64,000 bases of DNA, from contig JAQFVV010006629.1 in the NCBI GenBank assembly GCA_028023455.1, positions 436,001 to 500,000 on the forward strand. Reading direction: 5' to 3'. The position numbers and the translations under genes were made by a program. This DNA comes from Epiperipatus broadwayi (lineage: Eukaryota; Onychophora; Udeonychophora; Euonychophora; Peripatidae). This document shows, piece by piece, positions 37,956-51,032 of this stretch (position 1 is its first letter; each line of letters starts with the position of its first letter). Under the pieces are notes generated by a model that ran no database searches, had not been told where the DNA came from, and was given only the letters and a program-made list of their open reading frames with translations.

Positions 37956-38130
37956 TTATATATATATATATAAAATATACAGTGTGTAATATATAATGGT
38001 TATATATGATAAAATATATGGATAAAATATAAATTGTATAATATATAAAGTGTATAGATAAAATGTAAAGTGTATAATATATATAAAGGGTGTATAAAAG
38101 ATCAAATCACTCACACAAAAAACTAACAAT
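37956..38130 (-). other. Interior of family-A element downstream of the Gag-like frames
   Basis: AT-rich with a (TA)n run near 37960 and a repeating gtgtataatatat/aaaatataaa pattern through 38100. Nothing coding beyond the stop at 38133-38131. The region 37665-37955 between it and the LTR is likewise featureless apart from two poly-A runs. Confidence 0.5.
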
Positions 38131-38450
38131 TTAAATAGGATCTGGGGGTTGTTTAAGGAGTAACTCCACGCCGGGGTTGAAACAACATCCCAACAGATCA
38201 TCATCATCAGTTGTCCATTCACCTTCATCATCATCGATTATCCATTCATAGCTTTCATTTTTGTCTTTCAACCTCGCAGGAGATCACTTAGGGTGCATTG
38301 TCAAACTTCGTATCTCATTATGCAGCTCGGAATCCTTTTTTTCCAACTTGGGTTCCTGGTCTGCTACAGATAATTTACTAGTATTTTCTATAGGAGTTTC
38401 TTGGCATGGGGTGTCTAGATGCTTTCTATTATTTATATCATTCGCGTTTA
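38131..38450 (-). pseudogene. Frame-shifted continuation of the Gag-like protein (acidic tail)
   Basis: After the stop of the 272-residue frame, a second minus-strand frame stays open from about 38465 to 38291 (LDTPCQETPIENTSKLSV, then LEKKDSELHNEIRSL, then stop). A further frame, about 38260-38131, reads YEWIIDDDEGEWTTDDDD, then LLGCCFNPGVELLLKQPPDP, then stop. The composition is protein-like and continues the charged character of the first frame. Either the family encodes a longer Gag with two frame breaks in this copy, or programmed shifts are used; decay is simpler. Confidence 0.5.
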
Positions 38451-39269
38451 TTATTGCTTGTGTACATTTTGCATTTCTTTCCTTTTCAATGATCTTTTCT
38501 TCAGTAAGTGCTTTTCCCCCTCTCTAAAATTATTTTCAGTATCATCTTCAGTCTGGCCAATAACTTGCACTATCTCCTGTCTATTAAGTCTTTTATCTTG
38601 GTAATCACTAGCAAAGTTGCTTTCCTTACTTTCCTTTTTTTCTTTTATTTCCACTACATCTTTCAATTCTGGAGTACATGCTGTGATAATGTTTTCTTCT
38701 TTGGCAGCCATTTGATTTTTTTCCATTAAATTTTCTCTGATTTCATGTATTTCATTTCTCGTTTCCTTTTGAGTCTCTTCATAGCCTTGAAATTTGTTGC
38801 CTAATTCTACACCAACTTCATAAACCTTATCTATCAAATTCTTTTCTTGACATTCTACCTTCTCTACTAAGGTCTTAACTTCTTTCATTATAACCCTATC
38901 TTGATTACTTTCCACTTGACTTGTCTGTAACGTTTCCTTGAATTCTCCCGTAACTTTATATTTATGCTGGCCGCTGACTGATAGCTTAATTTCTTTGATT
39001 AGGGCCTCAAATCTTTGCTCAAATTTCTGATCCCTTTCCTCCATTTTCTGTCTGTATCTTTCATTCCTTTCTTCCATTTTCTGATCCATTTTTTTATTCC
39101 ATTCCTCCATTTTCTGATCCCTTTCCTTGGCATCCTGTCTAAGCTGTCTCAGCAACCAATTCAAATCCCAGCCTTCCTGCTTAATCTCCATCGGTGTCTG
39201 TTCCAATATTTTTGTAACTAAATTCTCTGGCATAGCTACAGTTTTTGTTATCTTGTACAATCCTTTCAA
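38451..39269 (-). CDS. Gag-like coiled-coil protein of family-A element, 272 residues
   Basis: Uninterrupted minus-strand frame from ATG at 39269 to TAA. It is about 780 nt inside the primer site, the usual position of gag. Residues about 35-95 are a highly charged heptad-like coiled coil with repeated QKMEER / RDQKMEE words; a second helical stretch follows at about 120-185 (VEKVECQEKNLIDKVYEVG, NEIHEIRENL). The C-terminal third is Lys/Glu-rich. No CCHC zinc knuckle, protease or RT motif is visible. The role is inferred: self-association and packaging of the element's RNA. It is the only long intact frame in the window. Repeated aattc/ccattttctg-like DNA reflects the coiled-coil repeats. Confidence 0.7.
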   Translation of the reverse strand: MKGLYKITKTVAMPENLVTKILEQTPMEIKQEGWDLNWLLRQLRQDAKERDQKMEEWNKKMDQKMEERNERYRQKMEERDQKFEQRFEALIKEIKLSVSGQHKYKVTGEFKETLQTSQVESNQDRVIMKEVKTLVEKVECQEKNLIDKVYEVGVELGNKFQGYEETQKETRNEIHEIRENLMEKNQMAAKEENIITACTPELKDVVEIKEKKESKESNFASDYQDKRLNRQEIVQVIGQTEDDTENNFREGEKHLLKKRSLKRKEMQNVHKQ

Positions 39270-40050
39270 AATTTTTATTATTTTGTACCTAATAAATATT
39301 TGATTTTTAAAACTTTTATACTTTTAATATGGCTGTTTGCTGCTCTCCCCCTTCAAGAATGACTCGTTCACTTCCATCCCAACTCTATGCCTAACTCACT
39401 AATATATCTATAAGCTTACACCTTCATCTCGATGCCCATCCAACATATAATAAATTTAAAAAAAAATTTCGTCTCCCTACTTTTTATTTTATTTATTTAA
39501 TAATGTATACGAAACCTTTTTAATTTTTTTAAAAAAAATCCCTTTTTTTTCTTTAATAAAGTTTAAAAAAAATCTTTTTTTTCATCTATATATCTAAAGT
39601 ATAACACATATTTTAATATTAAAAATGACTTAATAAAAACTTAACTCACCCCCGGTCTCTTCTTCCAGCTGTTTTTTATATATATATATACTTAAATAGT
39701 TCATGCTTATGACCTAATTCCGTTTACTTGTCTGCACCAATTTCAAACCCTTTAGCTTTTGGTTAATTTGACCTTATTTTTTTGTATATATATTTCTTAC
39801 TCATTCTAAACCACTCCATTCAAAAAATACTTTGATAAAACAACGAGACCCTTTGATAAAATACCGATCTAAATTTCTTTTCTCTGCTCCCTAATGACAA
39901 ATTTATAAGAGGATGACTTATAACTTGATCAATCATCCTCGGGCGCCAGTCACTAGTGAACAGGAAAGACACAAAATAAATTTAATAATTTTTTTTGCTA
40001 TATACACACAAAAGTCCATAACCCAAAGTATGTAGGTGTTTACATAGAAA

Positions 40051-40067
40051 CCCCATGTTGGGCGCCA
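40051..40067 (-). promoter_or_regulatory. tRNA-Lys primer-binding site of family-A element
   Basis: The + strand reads ccccatgttgggcgcca, the 3' end of animal tRNA-Lys(CUU) with one mismatch (at vs ac). On the element's sense (minus) strand it is therefore a primer site starting TGGCGCCC. It lies 21 nt inside the LTR edge at 40089, a longer spacer than usual. Similarity to the tRNA stops here, unlike the extended match at 1725-1787. Confidence 0.8.
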
Positions 40068-40088
40068 AACGCGGAAAAAAAAATCTTA

Positions 40089-43000
40089 TGTACCAGTCAA
40101 AATATGCTTATCCATCTAACACGAGCTGGAACTCACAAAATGTACTTCAAACCCAGTCGAGCCTGAGATTTTGGTCAGGGACCAGCCTGGATTCGAACCC
40201 ACTCTCCAAGCCCCAGATCTAACAACCTAATGGATAACATAACAATGATAGCACACGAGATTTAATTCTTAATCCGGCCCACTTGCAAATCGGAGAAAAC
40301 AAAAGACTCATGGACTTAAACATATATATAAACAACTTAAATACTAAAGACATTCCAAAGATAAAATCTAATATATTAATTTAATAGGCGTTTTACTAAT
40401 GAAATAGCCATGGGCAATTAGTGAATTGGATTGATTTGATAATGAGACAGAAACTGATATATGATGAATTAAAATATATTTATTGACAATTGTTGTTGGC
40501 AAATGCACGCAGGCATTTTATTTATAAAGTAACATTACTCTAGGCCATTTAAACAATAATTGATACGTTGGCTATTATTTAATTGCGCCAATATTATTTA
40601 ATGGAAACAAATACCCTACTATATAACTAATCACTACATTAACTTTTATTAGTTATGTCCTTTTATAATCAGTTCGAGTGGCTATTTTACATGAAATCAA
40701 ACCAAGTCTGGAGTGAAGCTTAATAATACATCTAATTATAATAAATTTATATATTAACTATGGGCTTTTAAAGCATCCCAGATAGCTTTAGATCAAACGG
40801 GTTTTCAAGAATGCTTCGGTTCAATGCCGAAGATTGCAGATTAGAGAGGCAGAGTTGGCTATAACGATTTTACTAATATGCTAGGCACAAGTAAAAATAC
40901 AATATTAAAGTTGCTCTGCGGATGGAAGAATAGTTTTAGGGTTTTTGTGACAAACAACGGTTTACCCAATAACCGGTCGTCATGCTGCTAATGGGGAACC
41001 TTTATTTGGTTCAGAAGAGGCGGGGGACTTATGTGCTAATCTGGCCCATAGCTCAGACTTCGCTACTGCACTACCCATAAAAGAGGAAGATGGGCTGGAC
41101 TTACCATGGCTCCATCTTATATATATAAAACAGCACAATGAGAAAATATTAATAAGTTTCACATCCGCCAAGCCGAAGGATATTATAAATTAAATATCAT
41201 ATATTAAATGAACACCAGTTCATCAGCTTGATCAAAAGAGCCAACTCTTCTGTAGCATGAGAAATACGATATGCTACTGACGGGAATATATATCTATACA
41301 AACTTTACTTTATCCCGTTCAATCTCTTTAGTTACTTATAACTACTAAACTTTTAAACAGGGGGGGGGAAGTATATTTAATAAGGGACTTACGAATACTT
41401 TACTAAAAAATATACTTATGATTGCACTCCAGGCTAGTTTAATCTTTAGTAACATAATAATTAAAGGTTGAAAAGCCACATTTTATATTTATATTAATTA
41501 ATTTACTAAATGACAAAATATGAATTTGGGTTTCGAAACAGCGCACGAAATGATGCTATATAAATAATAATACGGAGATTTTAAATTTATATCTTTAAAA
41601 ACATATTCTATAATTAAATGCATGCCGTTTCGAAACATAGGCATAATTAATAATAATTAAAAATAAGCAAAAGAAAAGCAAAATATAACTGCAGTGATTA
41701 AATTATATAGCAAAACATTAATTAACACAGAAATTTAGCAAAAGTATTTCATTTATAGAAAGAGTTTACAATATTGAATTAATAAAGAAATTTACAAAAG
41801 TATTTCATTTTATAGAATTTAAAGATTATTTGGAAAACAATTTAGACAGAAGTTACAATAATATGGTTAGCTAACCTGATTTTGAAAAAATAATGATTGT
41901 TTTTGAAATTCACACAGAGCTCTGCTATTTTAGTAATATTAAAACAGTTCTCCTGCAGATGGACTGGAGATATTCGAACTGGAACGAAGGTGAGTTCTTT
42001 GGCGGCTTATGGCATGTTCTTATTCAGTTGCGAGACGATTTAAAATGGTGTTGGAATGACGGCAAGTCCCTTTTAGCGGCTTATGACATCTTTTATTTGG
42101 TGTAAGCTTGTTGGTTGTTGCTTCGGCATTTGATGGATTGAACTCGGCATTCCATCACGGGAACGGCAGCAAAATTTTGCCTGACTTTAGCCAGACATGG
42201 TAAAATTAAACAATTTATAACTTGTGATATTAACAGCTCTTCAACAGCAAGATGGAGTCTATCTTCCCGCTTAAAATAAGCCCTATTTATACATTTCGAC
42301 TAAACTTTAACACCTTTTTGGAATTTCATTAGCCTCGGGACCAATTGACTTTTAATTAAACAAAATAATATAATCCAATTTCTACAACAGATAACGTCTC
42401 CGAGGTGTTACATTTAATTTACTTAAAATTATTAAAATATATAAATCATATAATTCGATTCAGATTTCACTAATTAAATTCCTTTCTAGGTGTTATAGAA
42501 ATGTTAAAGCTTAGCAGAAGGAACGGTATTCTGATTTAATGATAAAGTCTTTTGTTGCAAACAAAAATCAATCAGTAAACTAGATTTTACTTTTTACCCG
42601 GGGTGCAGTCACTAATTGATCTCTTGCTTACACAAAATTCTCATTGTTAATTACAAACAGATGATTTTTATTTTACTGAAATAAATAACTTTTAAACATA
42701 TTTGTTTTTACAAAATTATTTGTTTAAAAAAAAAAACAAATTTAAAGAAAATACTTTAGTTTCAATTATATATGTAAAACATTAAATCAGAAAACCGTTA
42801 AATATAATTTAAAGAAAATGTTTTACATTATCTTTATTTAAACTTAAATATATATATATATATCATTCCAATGTTTAACTTATCCATCCACATACGAATA
42901 TAATAGCGAATATAATTAAGAATTGACTGAAAATTAATAAAACATTTTATAATAAATTATGAGCATTTCTCCGCTATAATTTTATCAAACCTGTCTAATT

Positions 43001-43174
43001 ATAGCGTGTTTCGTATGTAAATGGATGATGCAATTCAAGCGGCCATTATAGCAAAGTTTTCCAGCTCGACTTATATATAACATTTTTACATTTAAGATAG
43101 GTTCGAAACTAGTTCAGACGAGTAGGTCATTAGGTTGATGGTGAAACGGAAAGGGATTGGAGGTTTCCGTTTCA
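40089..43174 (-). repeat. Family-A LTR (5' LTR of the minus-strand element)
   Basis: 3086 bp partner of 34591-37664. Being next to the primer site it is the 5' LTR, so its minus strand should carry the promoter; the TATA-like site lies near 41130. Followed on the plus side by atat and a (TA)n run. Confidence 0.93.
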
Positions 43175-46100
43175 ATATATATATATATATTAAATTTCTG
43201 TTATTTCTACTCTCTTTTTTCAATTGTAATATATCCTTATCACTACATGTTTGACGTATTTAGCTTTGCCAACAGTTTTTTTATTTCTTATTTTAAAACA
43301 TCATAAAGATTCTGTTGTTTCCTATAGTTTATCCACCCTCAATAAATATTTATTGGTATATCTCATCTTTTTATTTTAAACATGTAGCCTTTCAAATGAT
43401 GTTGCCATTATTTTGTTCTTTATTACTACAATTTGTAGGTTTTTATGGAAATTCTCCATACTTTCATGATATCATCCCTTTTTTAAGTAATAGTGCCACA
43501 TTTTCTTGTTGATGTTGAAATAAATTTCCTTCCAATAGTAAGATATCTGAGATTTTTTTTTTCTTTTATAATTTTTTTTGCCATTTCACAATTATGTTTT
43601 CTTACATCATTTTAAGCTCTTTTCTCTGCCCTTTAACAACTATAAAGGATTTCTTTTTATGTGCTTATTTTTATTAGTTTAAACTAAGCAAAGGTATAAA
43701 AAGAAATGGTATTTTATTTCTCTGCTTGTATCTATAGAATAAAAAATCTTTGAATGTTTTATATTTAATATTTCACTGAAATATATCAACCAATTATTAA
43801 TGATAGGTTTTTTGATGGCCCTAGATTTAAGCAAAAACTACTCAGATTTTAACATATATGTATGCATAATTTTTGCAAAAAATAGGACTGTACTTCACAC
43901 AATTATGTTTGTTTGTAATGTTCATCTTTTAAAATTATTTTTATACTTAATTATATATATATATTGTAGTTTAATATTTATTTGTAAATATAATGATTTA
44001 GTATATACTTATTTTATATTTGATCTTGCATATGCAGTATATTCATGTGCTCATGCATCTATTAACATTTATTATTATTTATAGCTGATCTTAAAATATG
44101 ATTATTAATTATTAAGAAATTTTTCATATATTTATTTAATTTTAAATTATAATTTTATATATAAGCATAATATTTATATATATAGTATATATACATGTGT
44201 TTGTTCAAGAGTGGCAAGTAATCATAAACTATTTGTTATAATAAATAATCTTCTTTTAATTGCATAATAATTGCACTTTGTATCTTCTTGGATTATCTTC
44301 AGGTAGTAAAAATTATCATACATCTATATATAAGTATGTATAAAAGAAGTCATTAAATTGCTATTTTTTATTTCATTGTGTTATCTCTATAGGAATGAAT
44401 ATATTAATAACAAATCCTAAACAAGTCAGAGTAGTTAATTAATTTTTAAAAAATGTCTTAAGATAAAGATGTACATTGGAATTGCTTTATTGAAAAACAT
44501 GTTTTTATTACTTATTCTTTTTTTAGTTTTTCTGTTTAGATAAAATCTTGTGATTCAATTTTTACTTCCCAATTATTGATTCACATGAAGCTTTGCATAC
44601 ATATGTATTCATCATGACTACATTTTTTTAAAGTTTGCAAATAGTTTTAATAGGAAAAAAGGAAAGACAAAATTATAAATTTTTAATTCTATATGGATTC
44701 ATTTTAAATATAATGCAATTTCATTCAACATTTTCAAAATGTAATAATTTAAATAAATCCATCTCATTTCGATAATTCAGTGTTACATATATAAAACTGA
44801 AAAGTAAAACTAAAAACTTAATTTTTTTATGGAAATCTTTTATTCACATAAATGTATTACAGTTAAAAAATAAATTTTCTTCGGCTTTCACAAATAAAAG
44901 CATACGATGCTTACGTAGATATAATTATTTTTTTCCATATGCAAATGTCAGATTAGTAGAAAGTATAACTAAGACTATTTCTAAACATGAGTACCTCATT
45001 TTTTTATTTCTGAAAACTGAAGTTTTTTTTTAGTGCATTTATGTGAATAAAAGCTATTCTTTACTAAAAATATTTTTTTTTTGTAAATTATTTTCTATTA
45101 TGATGAGAACTATCAATCTGTGTTATAACCTTATAATTTAAAGTGTAATATTTATTAATATAAAAAAAAAAAAGAACAAATCAATATATATTTTGTTTTA
45201 AAAATAGACAAGATACACAATAAAAACTGATAGATTTTAGTTTATTTGAAGCTTTCTAATGTAAAAAATATATTTTTTAAAATATGAATTTAAATATCAA
45301 GTATTTAAGTGCATATATACACATTGAAAATGAAAGACAAATTGTAATAAAAAAATTCAATTTACTGACATATAAAAAACAAATCAACAACTTTAGTTAT
45401 TTATAAAATAATGAAAAATTAGTCTTTTATTATTTTTGCTATTCTTAGTTTTGAAAATAATTTAGATTTTCTTATTATATTTTTAAATATAAATTAAATA
45501 CATGAGATTGTCACACCTCATAGTAATTTAATTCTTATGTAGGTTCTGATAAAATGAAATTGTTATTAAGCTGCTTTTTTTCCTAATCTTTTTGAAATAT
45601 TTTGCTAAGGAGATGGATGTTTACATGAATATTTAAGATTTTCCTGTAAATAGAAATTATCTTAATATGTTTGTACAGTTTCTCTATTTCTTTTTAACAA
45701 TGCTGATTCTATCCTTATCATAGGCACTTATTGAGATTTGAAAGTAAACAATATTATTTTGATATTTTTCAAGGTATATATTATATGTATATGTGCTTCA
45801 ATTGATATCATGTTAACTTTGGTGAGAGTACTAATTTATATACATATACATAATTTAGTTCTTTCACATTTGACCTTAGTAAAATTTTTAATTAGATTTT
45901 GTGACATTCTTTAAGAGAATATTGGCTTATTTGATTTGTCGGTATTGAATTTTATGAAAATACTAATGGTATTTTTTTAATTGATATTTTATAATAAATT
46001 TGGCTAATAACTGACGTTATTATTTGTTTATATCTAATATATTATTAAAGATTAACTATTTGTTAAAAACACATTTTTGATTGTTGTTTTTTTTTTTTGT

Positions 46101-46499
46101 CTGAATAATAATTTTAAATATTTTTATTGTGTAAAATTATTGATTATCGTTTTCCCACTCCATATGTAATTAATTCTTTATTATTAATTGTAGTGGAGGG
46201 TTTTTTTTTTCCATTCTAAGAAATTTTTTTCAACTTTTGATTGGAACCTGTTTACTATTTTACTCAGAATAATCAAATCACCATTTCAAAAATCTCTGTG
46301 TAAAAAATTTTTTTAGGAAAACAATTTTTTTCCATTAATAAGTATAATTTTTAAAATACAGATGTTATAGAATAAGAAGAAAACAGAACAATTATAATGA
46401 CAACAATTAATTTGTCACATTTTTTATGAGGAGTCAAGAGTTGCAATCAGAAATATAAAAGTGGAAAAAATCCTCAAGTAATAATGAAATTTAAGAAAA

Positions 46500-48035
46500 C
46501 TGAAAACGATAAAAAGATATTTAGGAATTATAGCCTCATGTGCTATATAAAATATTTACTAAAATTATTACAAATTATCCATAGAGAATTTTGAATTTTA
46601 AATCAATGAAAGAGACAAGCTGGTTTAAAAAATTGTTTTGGCATAAAAGACAACATCCAGATAATAAGGAAAGTAATAGAAAGGACCAGTCAATATAAGT
46701 TGCCATTTTAAATTCAATTTGTAGATTACAAAAAGTCATTTGATTATAAGCATATATGTTTGTTTAAAGTTTTTGAAGTCATGATATGGATTCATGATAG
46801 TGGCAAAACTAAAGAATATTTATTTTTTATAATTTCAAATATCATGAAACTATTTATGTATTTGTATTATATATTTTAAGATTATTCTTATATGCTTATA
46901 GATGTGTTTTTCTATTATTTTTCAATCTTTTTGAAATACTGTTTATATTAAATTTAGTTATGGAATTTAGTCAGTAATAAAACAAGTTTAGATCTAAGTC
47001 AAAAGAAATGGCTTTTATATATATATGGTAACTAATAATAATATTAAAATGCTATACTATCAGTTAAATTATATAATCATACTGAAAAGAATAATATTAG
47101 TCAGAGAATAACAGATAACAAGATGATTCTAATTCGTAAGCTTTTCACAGTAAGTGCTTTGCACATCACAGCAGGAAACAAAGGATAAAAAAAAATGAAT
47201 ATATTAAAGTTACTTATATTCTGCAGATAATGTGGTTGTTTCAGAAATAATGCTTTAGAACTGCAAAAAAATATTACATGACATAATAAAATATGGAGAT
47301 ATATTGATTAAAGTTATGATGGAAGAGGGATCACAAGTCAAAAGCATGAATTAAAGAACAAACAGATGCGATATTGAAAGTATTTAGAAACTGAACTAGA
47401 ACTTGGCTCAACATGTTACTAAGACATTTAAGTCCAAATTGTATCTCTAGGGGATCACAAGCCAAAAGCATGAATTAAAGAACAAACAGATGTGATATTG
47501 AAAGAATTTAGAAACTGAAGTAGAACTTGGATCAATATGTTACTAAGATATTTAAGTCCAAAAAAGATGATTAGTGAAGTGGATATTAATTAATGACACT
47601 TTTTAATCCATCTTTTTCTTTTTAAATCTTGTTTTGTTTTTACTGAATTCACATAAATATTTTATTATTATTTTTAATATTTTAATCATTTTTTATCAAG
47701 ATAACATCTTTCCTGTTCTTTTAATTTATATTTTTATTAAATATAAAAATATAAATTGAAAGAATATGAAAAATATAACTTGATAAGAATGTAATTTAAA
47801 AGAATGTGAAGTGATTGAAATACCAAAAAATAATGAAATCTTTATGTCATACATCAAAAGTAAAGCAGATTAAAAAAAAGATGGATTAAGAAATTTATGG
47901 ATTATTTATTAAAACTGGCTTAAATTTGGAAATAGAAATGGATTTTTACTTTTGAATTTATGTTTAAAAGGGATAAGTAAAGAGATGGATCAGAAGAATT
48001 AGAATAAACTGGAGTAATGATGATTGAAAATGAAG
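46500..48035 (+). pseudogene. Old RTE-like LINE fragment
   Basis: Scattered + strand blocks parallel the better copy at 50063-52880: RNYSLMCYIKYLLKLL near 46525 (compare RNYRPISLLSVLYKIF), VIERTSQYKLPF near 46675, DYKKSFDY near 46727 (compare DYEKAFDS), YSADNVVVS near 47216 (compare FSDDIVVFA) and KHELKNKQ near 47344 (compare VWIREQ). The block near 47330-47450 is duplicated at 47452-47563 with about 10 percent difference. Many stops. AT-rich material at 47590-47940 may be a later insertion, because an RWIRRIRIN-like end (compare RRRWIKLG) appears near 47985. Confidence 0.65.
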
Positions 48036-50062
48036 GGGTTTGCATTACTAAATAAGTATATTTTTAGGTAATATTGTTTACATATAGATTTTGCTAAATG
48101 TTATTAAATAGAAAATGAAAAATGTCATTAGGATTGTCATTTTACAGTATTTTCATATTTATTATATTATTTTTGAACTCACTTTTTATAATTAGCTCAG
48201 ACTGATTACTTTTTCTTTTTTAACATAATTATGAAGATTGCGTGAAAAGTATGATTTATATATATATAATATAATTTGATGTCTGTATTTCTTCAAATCA
48301 ATATATGTAATCTTATAATTGAATATTTATAAATACAGTAATTAGATATATGGAAAAGTATTGTGTTAAGAATAATAATGAGAATATTTATATAAATCTC
48401 GAATTATATTTAAAGATAGTTGCAGATTAATAATGATAGACTTGAACTAGAGTTTAAAAGTACAAAAAGTTATTGAGTCAAAAAAGAAACTGGCTTTGAA
48501 TACATTTAAAATTAGCACTAGGGATTTTTTTTTTTTAGTATGATGGATAAGAACATATGTGTAAATAGTAAAAAAATAACTCTATGACAAAATCTAATCA
48601 AATTTTAAAAATTGGGAAATATTTAAAGAAAATTTAAAAGAATCTCTAAGGTACATATAGTAGATTAACATAAGACTAAAAGAACAAAAATGTCTTGGAT
48701 TAACAATTAAATAATTACTAGAATGTATAGAGTACTGCTTCTCAAAGTTGGTAATATACTGTAATGATCCAAGAGATTGATAATAGCCTTGGCTATAAAT
48801 AGGAGGCATTGAGTAAGAATAAGGCCAGTGTAAGCATAAAGAAAGAAGATAAGAAAATTTAAAAAAGTTATTCATGTATGTTTCACCTGAGATGTTAAGA
48901 ATAAAGTCATTGAGATTACTTTATTTTCCAAAGAAACAGACAAAATATAAATTATGACTGATCACTGTTCAAGTCTGTCAACAGTCTTAATAAGCAAGTG
49001 TTGGCACATGTTCTTTTTTTGCACTAGCTGGAATGTGTCTGTAATGACTTGTTTGCAATACGATAATTGTTCAATATTTAAATGAAGCAAATTCTTATTA
49101 TAGAAATAAAGATTGAAAAATGCATAATAAAAACATCTAAAATGTTTTATTTAAATAATATTTATTGAACTGATTGTTAATCAAAAACAAATTATAAATT
49201 AATTAGTAAAAAAATAATGAATATTTAGTAATTAAATTATAAACATTTTTTATAATGATTAATAAAAATATTATTAAAATGATTTTAGAATCAAGTATTT
49301 AAAATTTAAGTCAGTAATTTATTTAATAATGGTATTTAATGGTTAAATTAATAATGTTATTTTTGACTTCAGATAGTATTTTTCTTATGTAATGATTTAT
49401 TTGTATTATTATGAATTATGGTAGAGTTTGTTATCAAATATTAAAATAATTAGCTTAATTTTGTATGCTATAAAAATATTAAGAAAAACTATCTTTTTAC
49501 ATATTGTTTTATGTGTATACTACAAATAATTTGATATTATGAAGGGAAAAAAAACTCTTTTATGAATTTTTAATTTAAAAGGAATATACAGATTTACTTT
49601 AAAAAGAAAAAATGCATTGCATATATAACTTTGAGCATTATAATAAAATTGAATACAACCTTAAGATTTGTGTAGAATTATATGATTTAAAATATATTTA
49701 ATTAGTTAATTAAAGCAAGAAAAAAAAAACTTTATATAGCTCCACTACAGGATAAAAGGACTCTAAAGTTTAGGGTTGTCATCTAACAAATGAAGAAAGT
49801 TTAACCTTTATTCTCTGGTTAAGAATAGCTAGAAATACACTATTGAATCAATAATTGGATAGCTAATATATATATATCTAAAATAAAATTTATTGCTCAA
49901 TAAGATTATTTATATATTATACAATAAGATGGCATACTTATTGAAATTGATTTATAATTTTAAAAACAAATAAATAAAAAAGAATTTGGTTGTATAACAT
50001 TATTTAGTAATAGTAGAAAACTTATTCTATAATAAAATGAAAATAGTATAAAAATCTGTCAT

Positions 50063-50800
50063 ATGTATGTAGCACATTGTTTTTCTAACTGCAGATCACT
50101 TTCAAGTGAAGGAAGATTCCAAGAATTAGAAGAACTGTCTTATATTAAATGGGACATTATTGGACTTTGTGAAGTTAGAAGAAAAGGTGAAGAGACAATT
50201 GATTTAAAAAATGGACATTTCTCTATTATAAAGGCACAAATATTGGAAATATAAGTGAAGTAGGTTTCATTATAAATAAAAAATGGAAGAACAACATTGT
50301 GGAGATTGATGGTGTATTGAGTGGCAAGATTAGTTATACAACTTAATAGCAGATACTAAATACAGATAATTCAGGTTTATGCCTCAACAAGTTCTCATAG
50401 TGATGAAGTAGTAGAAGATTTTTATATGGATGTACAAAAGGCTTTCGATCAGAGTAAGCAACATTTTAAAATTGTTATGGGAGACTTTAATGCTAGAATT
50501 GGTAAACAAATGAAAGATGAAAATGCTGTAGGTAATTTTGGTTATGATAATAGAAATGAGAGAGGACATAGACTAGTGGAGTTTGCTGAAAAAGAAAAAC
50601 TTTATATTATGAATTCTTTTTTTAAGAAAAATGTTAAAAGGAAATGGACATGGAAGCATCCCAATGAAGGTACGGCAGAATTGGATTATATTTTGACTAA
50701 CAAAAATACATATTTCAAGATTGTAATGTTCTTAATAAATTTAACACAGGAAGTGATCATCGATTAGTAAGATGTAAGGTACGTATTAATGCAAAACTAG
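50063..50800 (+). pseudogene. RTE-like endonuclease domain (broken)
   Basis: Motifs in order: NCRSL (start of the APE fold; usually N-x-R-S/T-L), WDIIGLCEVR with the catalytic Glu, LKNGH, a stop at 50252, then after a shift MGDFNARIGKQ (catalytic Asp and Asn), NERGHRLVEFA, TWKHP, AELDYIL, then a frameshift and SDHRLVRCK with the catalytic Asp-His pair (about 50750). All catalytic residues can be seen, but at least three breaks separate them. It would nick target DNA at the insertion site in an intact element. Confidence 0.85.
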
Positions 50801-51032
50801 AGAGACAAAAATTATTAAGAAAAACAATTTTTACAGTTGATATTCCTAACCTTCAGAAACATTCTAATGATTTTAAATTAGAACTTACAAATCGGTTTCA
50901 AGTATTAGTAGATTTTGAACATGATTCAGATTTGAATGAAATTAATATGAAAATAATTGATACACTTTTAAAAACTGCAACAAAGATAGCTGGTAGAAAA
51001 AAGCAATTGACCAATAAAATTTCTACTGATTT

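Larger units (their letters stand above)
34591..43174 (-). mobile_element. Family-A LTR retrotransposon: giant LTRs, no pol, minus strand
   Basis: Two nearly identical direct repeats, 34591-37664 and 40089-43174, begin tgtaccagtc and end ggtttccgtttca (TG...CA). They enclose only 2424 bp. The flanks both show atat (34587-34590 and 43175-43178), a possible 4-bp target duplication, though in AT-rich sequence. A 17-nt match to the tRNA-Lys(CUU) 3' end at 40051-40067 gives a minus-strand primer site. The interior encodes one Gag-like coiled-coil protein (39269-38451); I find no protease, RT or integrase, so it would need a helper element (a LARD-type element). High LTR identity means recent insertion. 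No clear polypurine tract is visible before the minus-strand 3' LTR at 37664. Confidence 0.9.
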
